DNA from: Variovorax terrae
GTDB lineage: Bacteria; Pseudomonadota; Gammaproteobacteria; Burkholderiales; Burkholderiaceae_C
Direction of reading: 5' to 3'
NCBI RefSeq assembly: GCF_022809125.1
Contig: NZ_JALGBI010000002.1
Span: 1 to 64,000, forward strand
DNA length: 64,000 nt
In this document: positions 8,824-16,181 of the stretch, in pieces
Layout: each line of letters opens with the position of its first letter
Numbering within the stretch: position 1 is the first letter of the stretch
Position numbers and translations under genes: made by a program
The notes under the pieces: model-generated
What the model was told of the DNA's origin: nothing
The model's database searches: none
What the model saw: the letters and a program-made list of their open reading frames with translations, nothing else

Positions 8824-9279
8824 ATGAAAGCAATCGCCTCGCTCGTCGTGGCTGCCGCCGCCGTCACCCTGGCCGCGCCGGCATCTGCCCAGTTCGCGAA
8901 GCCGGAGGATGCCATCAAGTACCGCCAGAGCGCGCTGTTCGTGATGGGCCAGCATTTCAGCCGCCTCGGCGCCATGGCCAACGGCCGGGTTCCCTTTGAT
9001 GCCAAGGCCGCCGCCGACAATGCCGAAGTCGTTGCCGACATGTCCAAGCTGCCGTGGGCCGGCTTCGCCCCCGGGACCGACAAGGCCGCGCCGACCAAGG
9101 CCAAGCCCGAGGTCTGGGCCGAGCAGGCCAAGTTCAAGGACTACAACGAGAAGCTCGTGGCGGAAACCACCAAGCTGGCCGCCGCCGCCAAGACCGGCAA
9201 CCTGGACAACCTGAAGGTGGCGTTCAGTGCCACCGCGGGCGCCTGCAAGACCTGCCACGACGCGTTCCGCAGCCAGTGA
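8824..9279 (+). CDS. Cytochrome c' (periplasmic)
   Basis: 151 residues with a Sec signal peptide ending near ASAQ (residue 23). The single haem site CKTCH at residues 141-145 lies at the extreme C-terminus, typical of four-helix cytochrome c'. The ATG at 8824 is chosen over the upstream start at 8746 because it begins the signal peptide and follows AAGGAAA. The partner is probably the divergent b561 gene. Confidence 0.9.
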   Translation: MKAIASLVVAAAAVTLAAPASAQFAKPEDAIKYRQSALFVMGQHFSRLGAMANGRVPFDAKAAADNAEVVADMSKLPWAGFAPGTDKAAPTKAKPEVWAEQAKFKDYNEKLVAETTKLAAAAKTGNLDNLKVAFSATAGACKTCHDAFRSQ

Positions 9280-9296
9280 GCTGAGCTTTTGCGGGC

Positions 9297-9337
9297 GCTA
9301 TGGAAAACATAGCACCCAATGACCGCTGCACTTGGAC
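9297..9337 (+). repeat. GCT-N11-AGC bipartite repeat, copy 3
   Basis: GCTATGGAAAACATAGC at 9297-9313 is extended by GGG/CCC flanks into a longer stem (9293-9317). A 17-base spacer is followed by CTTGGAC at 9331-9337. It lies between convergent genes. Confidence 0.7.
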
Positions 9338-9338
9338 C

Positions 9339-9368
9339 AACGGCCAATTTCTCGCGAAATTGGCCGTT
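9339..9368. terminator. Strong hairpin between convergent genes
   Basis: Bases 9339-9351 pair perfectly with 9356-9368 (13 bp, loop TCGC). It lies between the cytochrome c' stop (9279) and the TlpA-like stop (9391) and could terminate transcription from both sides. There is no long T-tract on either strand. Confidence 0.5.
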
Positions 9369-9390
9369 GTTGCTGGAGCGCCGCCGGAGT

Positions 9391-9888
9391 TCAGGTTTCG
9401 GCCAGCAGCTTTTCGATCAACTGGTGCAGCTCGCCGAAATCGGGCTCGCCCACATAGCGCTTCACGATGGCGCCGCGCTTGTTGACGATGTAGGTGGTGG
9501 GCGTGAGCTGCACCTCGCCCCAGGCCTTGGCCACCGCGCCGGTGTTGTCGATCGCCACCTTGAACGGCAGCTTGCGGGTTTCGGCGTAATTCACCACGTA
9601 GGCCGGCGGGTCATAGCTCATGGCCACGGCCAGGGTGTCGAAGCCCCGGTCCTTGTACTTGTCATAGGTGGCGACGACCCGCGGCATCTCGGCCACGCAG
9701 GTGACGCAGCTCGTGGCCCAGAAATTCACCAGGGTCACCTTGCCCTTGAGGTCGGCCGTGGTCTGCTTGGAGCCATCGAGCAACACGAACGTGGATTCCG
9801 GCGCGGACGACGGGCCCGTGCTCAGCCAGACGCCGGCACCGATTGCCAAGACTGCCGCTGTTGCGGCAACATACAGGATTCGTTTCAT
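9391..9888 (-). CDS. TlpA-like thiol-disulfide oxidoreductase
   Basis: 165 residues: N-terminal membrane anchor or signal (residues 1-22), then a TlpA/ResA-type thioredoxin domain with redox motif FWATSCVTC (Cys 61 and 64) and the cis-Pro segment LTPTTYIV. It probably reduces periplasmic disulfides, for example for cytochrome c maturation. The start is the ATG at 9888; the longer upstream frame overlaps the DUF4197 gene. Only 16 bases separate the two divergent starts. Confidence 0.85.
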   Translation of the reverse strand: MKRILYVAATAAVLAIGAGVWLSTGPSSAPESTFVLLDGSKQTTADLKGKVTLVNFWATSCVTCVAEMPRVVATYDKYKDRGFDTLAVAMSYDPPAYVVNYAETRKLPFKVAIDNTGAVAKAWGEVQLTPTTYIVNKRGAIVKRYVGEPDFGELHQLIEKLLAET

Positions 9889-9904
9889 TTCAAGGGAGGT
9901 CCCT

Positions 9905-10609
9905 ATGGACCGACGCCAGTTTAATTCCGTTTCAGCGGGCACGCTGGGCGCGCTGCTGATCGCCACCTACGAGCAGGCCCATGCGTTGTCGCTGGGGGAC
10001 CTGACCAACGCGGAGGCCTCGCAGGGCCTGAAAGCCGCGCTCGAAAAAGGCGCCCAGACGGCGGTCAGCCTGCTCGGCAGACCAGATGGATTCCTTGGCA
10101 ACGCAAAAGTTCGCATCCCGCTGCCCGGATTCCTGGACGACGCGGCCAAGCTCCTCAAGACCCTGGGCCAGGGCAAGCGGGTGGACGAGCTCGTCACCGC
10201 CATGAACCGGGCGGCCGAGCAGGCGGTGCCGATGGCCAAGGACCTGCTGGTGGGCGCCGTCAAGTCGATGAACGTGGACGACGCCAAGAAGATCCTGACC
10301 GGGGGCGACAACTCGGTCACCCACTTCTTCGCCGAAAAGACCCGCGCGCCGCTGGGCGTCAAGTTCCTGCCGGTGGTGACCCAGGCCACCGAGAAGGTGG
10401 GCCTGGCCGACAAGTACAACCAGGTGGCGGGCAAGGCGGCCGGCCTCGGCCTGATGAAGAAGGAAGACGCCAACATCCAGCAGTACGTGACGGGCAAATC
10501 GCTCGACGGGCTGTACCTGGTGATCGGCGACGAGGAAAAGAAGATCCGCCAGGACCCGGTGGGCTCGGGCAGCGCCATCCTGCAGAAGGTGTTCGGGGCG
10601 ATCCGCTAG
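9905..10609 (+). CDS. DUF4197 protein with twin-arginine-like signal
   Basis: 234 residues. The N-terminus MDRRQFNSVSAG followed by a hydrophobic run and AHA resembles a Tat signal peptide. The rest matches the DUF4197 family (LSLGDLTNAEASQGLKAALEKGA, and the C-terminal GSGSAILQKVFGAIR). Function is unknown. GGGAGG lies 4 bases upstream of the ATG. The frame is open back to 9668 inside the TlpA-like gene, but no family homology is seen there. Confidence 0.8.
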   Translation: MDRRQFNSVSAGTLGALLIATYEQAHALSLGDLTNAEASQGLKAALEKGAQTAVSLLGRPDGFLGNAKVRIPLPGFLDDAAKLLKTLGQGKRVDELVTAMNRAAEQAVPMAKDLLVGAVKSMNVDDAKKILTGGDNSVTHFFAEKTRAPLGVKFLPVVTQATEKVGLADKYNQVAGKAAGLGLMKKEDANIQQYVTGKSLDGLYLVIGDEEKKIRQDPVGSGSAILQKVFGAIR

Positions 10610-10616
10610 GGGATCG

Positions 10617-11771
10617 TCAGGCCACCTTTGCCAGCTCGAGCACCAGGATCGAGGGGAGCTGCGCCCGCAGGCTGTCGCGGCTGATGCGCGTCATGCTGTT
10701 GCTCATCCAGCTCGCCATCTCGAAGGTGTTGGACTGGATGGCGATTTCCAGGAACGGGAAGTTCGGGTCGGTCTTGTGCAGGTCCTTGCGCAGCTCGTCC
10801 AGGTCGCGGTCGTGCAGGCGCTCGTCGATGATGATCAGGTGCGGCTTGTCCAGCTCGCAGAAGCGGACCGCCTGGAGCGAGCTCGGCACGCTGTCCATCA
10901 CCAACCCCATGCTGCGGCAGATCTGCCGGATGTTGGTGCGCAGGGTCTCGTCCGTGCTCACCAGCAGGATGCGGTGGCCCGCGAGCGGCTTGGACTCGCT
11001 GTGCATCGCGGAGTCGCCGTCCACGTCCATCTCGACCGCGGTCAGCCCCTCGAGCTGCTTGACGGTGCGGGGAAACTCGATCATCAGCATGGTTTCGTCG
11101 GGAGACGCCACGCGGTCCAGCGTCACGCCCATGGCCCGGGCGGTCTGGGACAGCAGGTGCCAGCTCAGGCTTTCTTCCTCGCCGCCGATGGCGTCGGGCC
11201 GCTCACCGGTGGCCACCGTCTGGCTGGCCTTGATCAGCAGCAGGCCATGCTCGGGCCAGTTCTTGATGTCCAGCGACACCACCAGGCGCTGGCCGCGGCT
11301 GGCGGCCCAGACGATGGCGGCATCCACCAGGCTGGACAGCAGCCCCGGGTCGACGATGATCTCCACCGGCTTGATGCTGCGGTACAGCTCCTTGCCGTGC
11401 TGCTGAAAGTCGGCCGTGTGCTCGTCCAGCGCCTGGTTCAGGATGGCGTCCAGGCTCAGGCGCTCGTGCGACTGGCGCAGCCGGCCCCCGGCCAGCCGGG
11501 CGATCTGCTGGCTCTGCATGGCCACCCGGCGGGCCAGATCGATGGTGTCGTGCAGCAGCCGCAACTGCGCCCGAGAAATTTTCTGCGTTTTCGTGAAATT
11601 CTGGACAATGTGTTGCGCCGTTGCCAACGGTCCGGACAGTTCCGCGCCAATGATGCCGGCCAGCAGGCAGTCGGATTTGTCCGGCTCGGGCGCCACGCTG
11701 GCGTCCGAGCTGGCTTTCGATGCCGTCAGGGGCGACGGTGCCGTGCCTAGAAAGCCGCTGGTGGACTGCAT
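10617..11771 (-). CDS. Degenerate hybrid histidine kinase/receiver protein
   Basis: 384 residues. Residues about 35-240 resemble a histidine kinase core, but the His of the H-box is replaced (IIGAELSGPL where ..HELRTPL is usual), the N-box has Asp in place of Asn, and G-boxes are barely visible. Residues about 265-380 resemble a receiver (HRILLVSTDETL, IIIDERL with the acceptor-type Asp) without the usual C-terminal Lys. There are no transmembrane segments. It is probably a non-catalytic signalling scaffold. It ends 7 bases from the convergent DUF4197 gene. Confidence 0.6.
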   Translation of the reverse strand: MQSTSGFLGTAPSPLTASKASSDASVAPEPDKSDCLLAGIIGAELSGPLATAQHIVQNFTKTQKISRAQLRLLHDTIDLARRVAMQSQQIARLAGGRLRQSHERLSLDAILNQALDEHTADFQQHGKELYRSIKPVEIIVDPGLLSSLVDAAIVWAASRGQRLVVSLDIKNWPEHGLLLIKASQTVATGERPDAIGGEEESLSWHLLSQTARAMGVTLDRVASPDETMLMIEFPRTVKQLEGLTAVEMDVDGDSAMHSESKPLAGHRILLVSTDETLRTNIRQICRSMGLVMDSVPSSLQAVRFCELDKPHLIIIDERLHDRDLDELRKDLHKTDPNFPFLEIAIQSNTFEMASWMSNSMTRISRDSLRAQLPSILVLELAKVA

Positions 11772-11897
11772 GAAGAAGCCTTTTTAATCCCTGGAACAAC
11801 GTCCTGCCGCCACCAGACAGGCTGGCCGCAGGATTTATGTAACAGAATTTAACAAACAACGGCGTGGCCGGCCACCCCTGCGCGCCGCGCCTGGCCG

Positions 11898-12386
11898 TCA
11901 ACTGGCGGCGGCGAGTTTCTTGCGCGCCGTGGCCAGCGCCTCGTCGAGATAGGCGCCGTAGAAATCAGGCACGGCCACGCCCACCAGGCGCGGGGCCAGC
12001 TCCTGGCCGCGGGCATCGAAGAACAGCACGGTGGGCGTGAAGCCGGCCTTCCAGCGCTCGGCCAGTCCGGCGCCGGTGGCGGGCTGGCCCTTGAAGTCGT
12101 GCACCACCTGGCGGCGGTCAGTCACGTCGATCTGCCAGGCGTGCAGGCCTTCGGCGCGCAGCGGCAGCAGGTAGCTGCGGCGCACCAGCTCGCAATAGGG
12201 GCAGCCCGGCAGGCTGACCAGCAGCACCAGCGGCTCGCCCCGGCGTGCGGCGGCGCGCGCTGCCACCTGCAATGACGCGGGCACGGGCAGCGCGGAATCG
12301 GCGGCCCGCGCGGGCCTGCCGGACAGCGCCGCCAGGCTGGCCAGCCCGGCGACGGCGCGGCGGCGGGTCCAGACGGTGCCGGCCAT
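11898..12386 (-). CDS. Thioredoxin-fold protein, exported
   Basis: 162 residues with an N-terminal twin-arginine-like signal (TRRRAVAGLASLAAL) and a thioredoxin motif LPGCPYC at residues 60-65, followed by FTPTVLFFDARGQEL. CPYC is typical of glutaredoxins and DsbC/SoxW-like proteins. The ATG overlaps the stop of the CoA-transferase by one base (TGATG), so the two are co-translated, though their functions look unrelated. Confidence 0.75.
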   Translation of the reverse strand: MAGTVWTRRRAVAGLASLAALSGRPARAADSALPVPASLQVAARAAARRGEPLVLLVSLPGCPYCELVRRSYLLPLRAEGLHAWQIDVTDRRQVVHDFKGQPATGAGLAERWKAGFTPTVLFFDARGQELAPRLVGVAVPDFYGAYLDEALATARKKLAAAS

Positions 12387-13630
12387 CAGATCGCTCCGCT
12401 GCTGCGCAGCTCGGCCAGCCGCGCCGCGGAACAGGCCAGCAGCTCGCCCAGCACCTCCTCGGTGTGCTGGCCCAGCAGCGGCGGCGGCAGGTCGGCGCGC
12501 ACCGGCGTGGCGCTGAACTTCATGGGGCTGGAGACCAACTGCAGACCGCTGTTGAGCGGGTGCTGCCATTCGGTCACCATGCCGCGCGCCTGCACCTGGG
12601 GGTCGGCGAACACTTCGGCCAGGTTGTTGATGGCGCCGCAGGGCACCTTGGCGGCTTCCAGCGCGGCCAGCCAGTCGGCCTTGCTGCGGGTTTTCATGAG
12701 GTCCTGCAGGATCGGCACCAGCGTGGCCCGGTGCCGCACGCGGTCCTGGTTCCGGACGTACCGCGGGTCGGCGCCCAGGTCGGGCCGGCCGGCGACGCTG
12801 CAGAACTTCGCGTACTGGCCGTCGTTGCCGACGGCCAGGATCAGGTGGTCGCGGCTGCCGTCGGCCGCCGGTGCGACCTCGAACACCTGGTACGGCACGA
12901 TGTTCTGGTGCGCGTTGCCGGCGCGCCCCGGCGCCTGGCCGCTCACGAGGTAATTCGCGCCGAGGTTGGCCAGCATCGCCACCTGCGTGTCCAGCAGCGC
13001 CATGTCCACCTGCTGGCCTTCGCCGGTTTTCTCGGCGTGGCGCAGCGCGGCGAGAACGGCCACGGTCGCATACATGCCGGTCAGCAGGTCGGCCACCGCC
13101 ACGCCGACTTTCTGCGGCCCGCCGCCGAGGTCGTCGCGCTCGCCGGTCACGCTCATCAGGCCGCCCATGCCCTGGACCGCGTAGTCGTAGCCGGCCCGCT
13201 CGCGGTACGGACCGGTCTGGCCGAAGCCGGTCACGCTGCAGTACACCAGCCGCGGGTTGATGGCCTGGAGCGAGGGATAGTCCAGCCCGTAGCGCGCCAT
13301 GTCGCCGACCTTGAAGTTCTCGACGAACACGTCGCAATGGCGCACCAGCTCCCGCACCAGCGCCTGGCCCGACGGCTGCGCGATGTCGCAGGTGATCGAG
13401 CGCTTGTTGCGGTTGGCGCCCAGGTAGTAGGCGGCTTCGGCGGTGTCGTGGCCGGCCTCGTCCTGGAGGAACGGCGGGCCCCAGCTGCGGGTGTCGTCGC
13501 CGGTGCGGGGGCGTTCGACCTTGATCACGTCGGCGCCGAGGTCGGCCAGGGTCTGGGTGCACCAGGGGCCGGCGAGAACGCGGGACAGGTCGAGAACGCG
13601 AATGCCATCGAGAGAGTTCATGTGCAGCAT
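12386..13630 (-). CDS. CaiB/BaiF family CoA-transferase
   Basis: 414 residues of a class III CoA-transferase: LDGIRVLDLSRVLAGPWCTQTLADLGADVIKVERP at the N-terminus, CDVFVENFKVG, and VADLLTGMYATVAVLAAL containing the catalytic-type Asp near residue 170. It moves CoA between a carboxylate and an acyl-CoA; the substrate is unknown. Two starts are possible, 13630 (MLHMNSL) or 13621 (MNSL). Confidence 0.9.
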   Translation of the reverse strand: MLHMNSLDGIRVLDLSRVLAGPWCTQTLADLGADVIKVERPRTGDDTRSWGPPFLQDEAGHDTAEAAYYLGANRNKRSITCDIAQPSGQALVRELVRHCDVFVENFKVGDMARYGLDYPSLQAINPRLVYCSVTGFGQTGPYRERAGYDYAVQGMGGLMSVTGERDDLGGGPQKVGVAVADLLTGMYATVAVLAALRHAEKTGEGQQVDMALLDTQVAMLANLGANYLVSGQAPGRAGNAHQNIVPYQVFEVAPAADGSRDHLILAVGNDGQYAKFCSVAGRPDLGADPRYVRNQDRVRHRATLVPILQDLMKTRSKADWLAALEAAKVPCGAINNLAEVFADPQVQARGMVTEWQHPLNSGLQLVSSPMKFSATPVRADLPPPLLGQHTEEVLGELLACSAARLAELRSSGAI

Positions 13631-13656
13631 TTTCGGGGCAAACCGATAATCGGGTG

Positions 13657-14181
13657 ATGCACCGTCCGTTCACCGCGGCAGTCCTCGGGGCCTCCCTGCT
13701 GCTGGCTGCCTGCCATCCCACGTTCAACTGGCGCGAGGTCCGTGCCGACCCGGCGGGCCTCACGGTCCTGCTGCCCTGCAAGCCCGACGAGGGCGCGCGC
13801 CGGGTGCCGTTCGGCGATCGCGAGGTGGAGTTGCGGATGCTGGGCTGCGACGCCGGCGGCGCCACGTTCGCGGTGGCCTACACCGATGCCGGGGACGCGG
13901 GGCAGGTGGTTGGCGCGCTGGCCCTGTGGAAGGCCGCGACGCTGGCCAACATGCGGGCGGCGGGCGCGCCGAGTGAAGCGGCGGCCGAGATCAAGGGCGC
14001 GGACGGGTGGCCCGCGCCTGTGCGGGTCAGCGCCGCGGGCCGGCGCGCCGACGGCAGCGCCGTGACCGCGCAGATCGTCTGGTTTGCCCGGGGCACGCGC
14101 ATCTTCCAGGCCGTGATGTACGCCGACAAGCCCGAGCCGGAAGCGGCCGAGACCTTCTTCTCCGGAATCAGCCTTTCATGA
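13657..14181 (+). CDS. Hypothetical lipoprotein
   Basis: 174 residues with a lipobox LLAAC (Cys 19), then a compact domain with VLLPCKPDEGARRVPFGDREVELRMLGCDAGGATFAVAY; two Cys could form a disulfide. I do not recognise the family. The ATG at 13657 is preferred over the GTG at 13654. The stop overlaps the next gene by four bases (ATGA), so it may assist the transporter. Confidence 0.7.
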   Translation: MHRPFTAAVLGASLLLAACHPTFNWREVRADPAGLTVLLPCKPDEGARRVPFGDREVELRMLGCDAGGATFAVAYTDAGDAGQVVGALALWKAATLANMRAAGAPSEAAAEIKGADGWPAPVRVSAAGRRADGSAVTAQIVWFARGTRIFQAVMYADKPEPEAAETFFSGISLS

Positions 14182-15416
14182 ATTTCCTGCCGCGCCGCAC
14201 GGCGCTGGTCCTGTTTCTCGCCTTTGCGATCGCGTATTTCTTCTCGGCGCTGCTGCGCGGCATCACCGCCACGCTGGCGCCGGTGCTGACGGCGGACTTT
14301 GCGCTGAATTCGCGCGACCTGGGCCTGCTGGCCGGCGGCTATTTCCTGGGTTTCGCGATCATGCAGCTGCCGCTGGGCCAGTGGCTGGACCGCCACGGGC
14401 CGAAGAAGGTGCTGGTGTACTTTGCCGGGGCCGCGGTGCTGGGCTGCGTGGCGTTCTCGCTGGCCACCGGCTTTGCCGAACTGCTGGCCGCGCGCGTGCT
14501 GTGCGGCGTCGGCGTGAGCGCCTGCCTGATGGCGCCGCTCACCGCCTTTCGCCGCTGGCTGGAGCCGATGCAGCAGCTGCGCGCCAACTCGTGGATGCTG
14601 ATGACCGGCTCGCTGGGCATGGTGGCGGCCACGCTGCCGGTGCAGTGGCTGATGCCGGTGGTCGGCTGGCGGCCGCTGTTCTGGGGGCTGGCGCTGCTGA
14701 TCGCGCTGTCCTCGCTGCTGATCGCCTGGCAGGTGCCGGCCTGGGGGGCCGTGGAGGCCGGCGAAGAAGCGGACGCGCCGCGCGCCGGCTACGCGGACGT
14801 GTGGCGCCACCCCTACTTCCGGCGCATGATGCCCATTGGTTTCTTCAACTACGGCGGCATGGTGGCGATGCAGACGCTGTGGGCCGGCCCGTGGATGATC
14901 CAGGTGACCGGCAACACGCCGCTGCAGGCCGCCACGGGCCTGTTCTTCATCAACGTGGCGATGCTCTGCACGTTCTGGAGCTGGGGCATGCTGACGCCCT
15001 GGCTGATGCGCCGGCGCCTGCTCCAGGTGGACCGCCTCATCGCCTGGGGCCTGCCCCTGAGCTTCGCCGTGCTGGCCATGATCATCGTCGCGGGCGAGAA
15101 GGCCGGGGCGGGGGCCTGGGCGGTTTTCTGCGTGTCGTGCACCTTCGTGTCGCTGGCCCAGCCGGCGGTGGGCATGGCTTTTCCTGCGCCGCTGGCGGGG
15201 CGGGCGCTGTCGGCCTACAACCTGGTGCTGTTCGCCGGCGTCTTCATGGTGCAGTGGGGCATCGGCCTGGCGGTGGACGCCTTTGCCGCGGCCGGCCTGT
15301 CGACGGTGGGCGCGTTCCAGGCCGCCATGAGCGTGTTCCTGGTGCTCAGCATGGCCTCCTATGCCTGGTTCCTGCTGGCGAGAAGCCATAATCAAGCAGC
15401 GCACGCCCCATCATGA
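14178..15416 (+). CDS. Major facilitator superfamily transporter
   Basis: 412 residues with about 12 hydrophobic segments. The MFS loop motif between helices 2 and 3 is visible as GQWLDRHGPKKV (near residue 70). The substrate cannot be deduced. Start is the ATG in the ATGA overlap with the lipoprotein gene. The stop overlaps the start of the EIIA gene by four bases, so the transporter and phosphotransferase genes form one operon. Confidence 0.85.
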   Translation: MNFLPRRTALVLFLAFAIAYFFSALLRGITATLAPVLTADFALNSRDLGLLAGGYFLGFAIMQLPLGQWLDRHGPKKVLVYFAGAAVLGCVAFSLATGFAELLAARVLCGVGVSACLMAPLTAFRRWLEPMQQLRANSWMLMTGSLGMVAATLPVQWLMPVVGWRPLFWGLALLIALSSLLIAWQVPAWGAVEAGEEADAPRAGYADVWRHPYFRRMMPIGFFNYGGMVAMQTLWAGPWMIQVTGNTPLQAATGLFFINVAMLCTFWSWGMLTPWLMRRRLLQVDRLIAWGLPLSFAVLAMIIVAGEKAGAGAWAVFCVSCTFVSLAQPAVGMAFPAPLAGRALSAYNLVLFAGVFMVQWGIGLAVDAFAAAGLSTVGAFQAAMSVFLVLSMASYAWFLLARSHNQAAHAPS

Positions 15417-15862
15417 ACAACAGCATCCTCATCATCGCCCACGCCCCGCTGGCCAGCGCCCTGCGGCAATGCGCCTTGCATGTGTTCCCCGACTGCGCCC
15501 CGGGCGTGGCGGCCCTGGATGTGCAGCCCAACGTGCCGCCCGAGGAAACCCTGGCGGCCGCGCGCATCGCGCTCGAGCAGCTCCACACCGTGCACACGCT
15601 GGTGCTGGCCGACGTGTTCGGTGCCACGCCCTGCAACGTGGCGCAGAAGCTGGTGGACGGCGTCAAATCGAAACTCATCACCGGCGTGAACCTGCCCATG
15701 CTGCTGCGCACCGTGAACTACCGCCACGAGTCGCTCGACGCCCTGGTGTCGCGCGCCGTGGTGGGCGGAACGCAGGGCGTCATGCAGGTGGCCATCACCG
15801 CGCCGCAGAATCAGGCGAGAAGAAAGAAGAATGATCAAGACCACCACGACCATCAGCAATAA
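15413..15862 (+). CDS. PTS EIIA component, mannose family
   Basis: 149 residues, EIIA-Man-like: ILIIAHAPLA puts the phosphorylated His at residue 10, followed by VLADVFGATPCNVAQKL and GVNLPMLLR. The C-terminus is a charged tail (RRKKNDQDHHDHQQ) overlapping the HPr gene by 32 bases. No EIIB or EIIC gene is near, so the chain is probably regulatory, as in many betaproteobacteria. Confidence 0.9.
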   Translation: MNNSILIIAHAPLASALRQCALHVFPDCAPGVAALDVQPNVPPEETLAAARIALEQLHTVHTLVLADVFGATPCNVAQKLVDGVKSKLITGVNLPMLLRTVNYRHESLDALVSRAVVGGTQGVMQVAITAPQNQARRKKNDQDHHDHQQ

Positions 15863-16100
15863 GCTGGGCCTGCATGCCCGTGCCTCGGCCAAGCTCACCA
15901 AGCTCGCCGGCAGCTTCCCCTGCGACGTGTGGATCGCCCGGGGCGAGCGCCGCGTGAACGCCAAGAGCATCATGGGCGTGATGATGCTGGCCGCCGGCAT
16001 CGGCACCGCGGTCGACCTGGAAACCATCGGCGAGCGCGAGCAGGAGGCGATGGACGCCCTGCTGGCCCTGATCGCCGACAAATTCGGGGAGGGCGAATGA
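15831..16100 (+). CDS. ptsH: Phosphocarrier protein HPr
   Basis: 89 residues with the active site GLHARASA (His 15) and the regulatory region NAKSIMGVMML (Ser 46). It accepts phosphate from enzyme I and passes it to EIIA. GAAAGAAG precedes the ATG. The Ser-46 region is conserved, so regulation by HPr kinase is possible if one exists elsewhere in the genome. Confidence 0.95.
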   Translation: MIKTTTTISNKLGLHARASAKLTKLAGSFPCDVWIARGERRVNAKSIMGVMMLAAGIGTAVDLETIGEREQEAMDALLALIADKFGEGE

Positions 16101-16181
16101 AGCCGCTCCCGGCCCGGGCCGCGCGCCGCGCGCCGCCTTTGATTCGCCGCGCCGGACGGCCTGCGGCGGCAGGGGCCTGAC

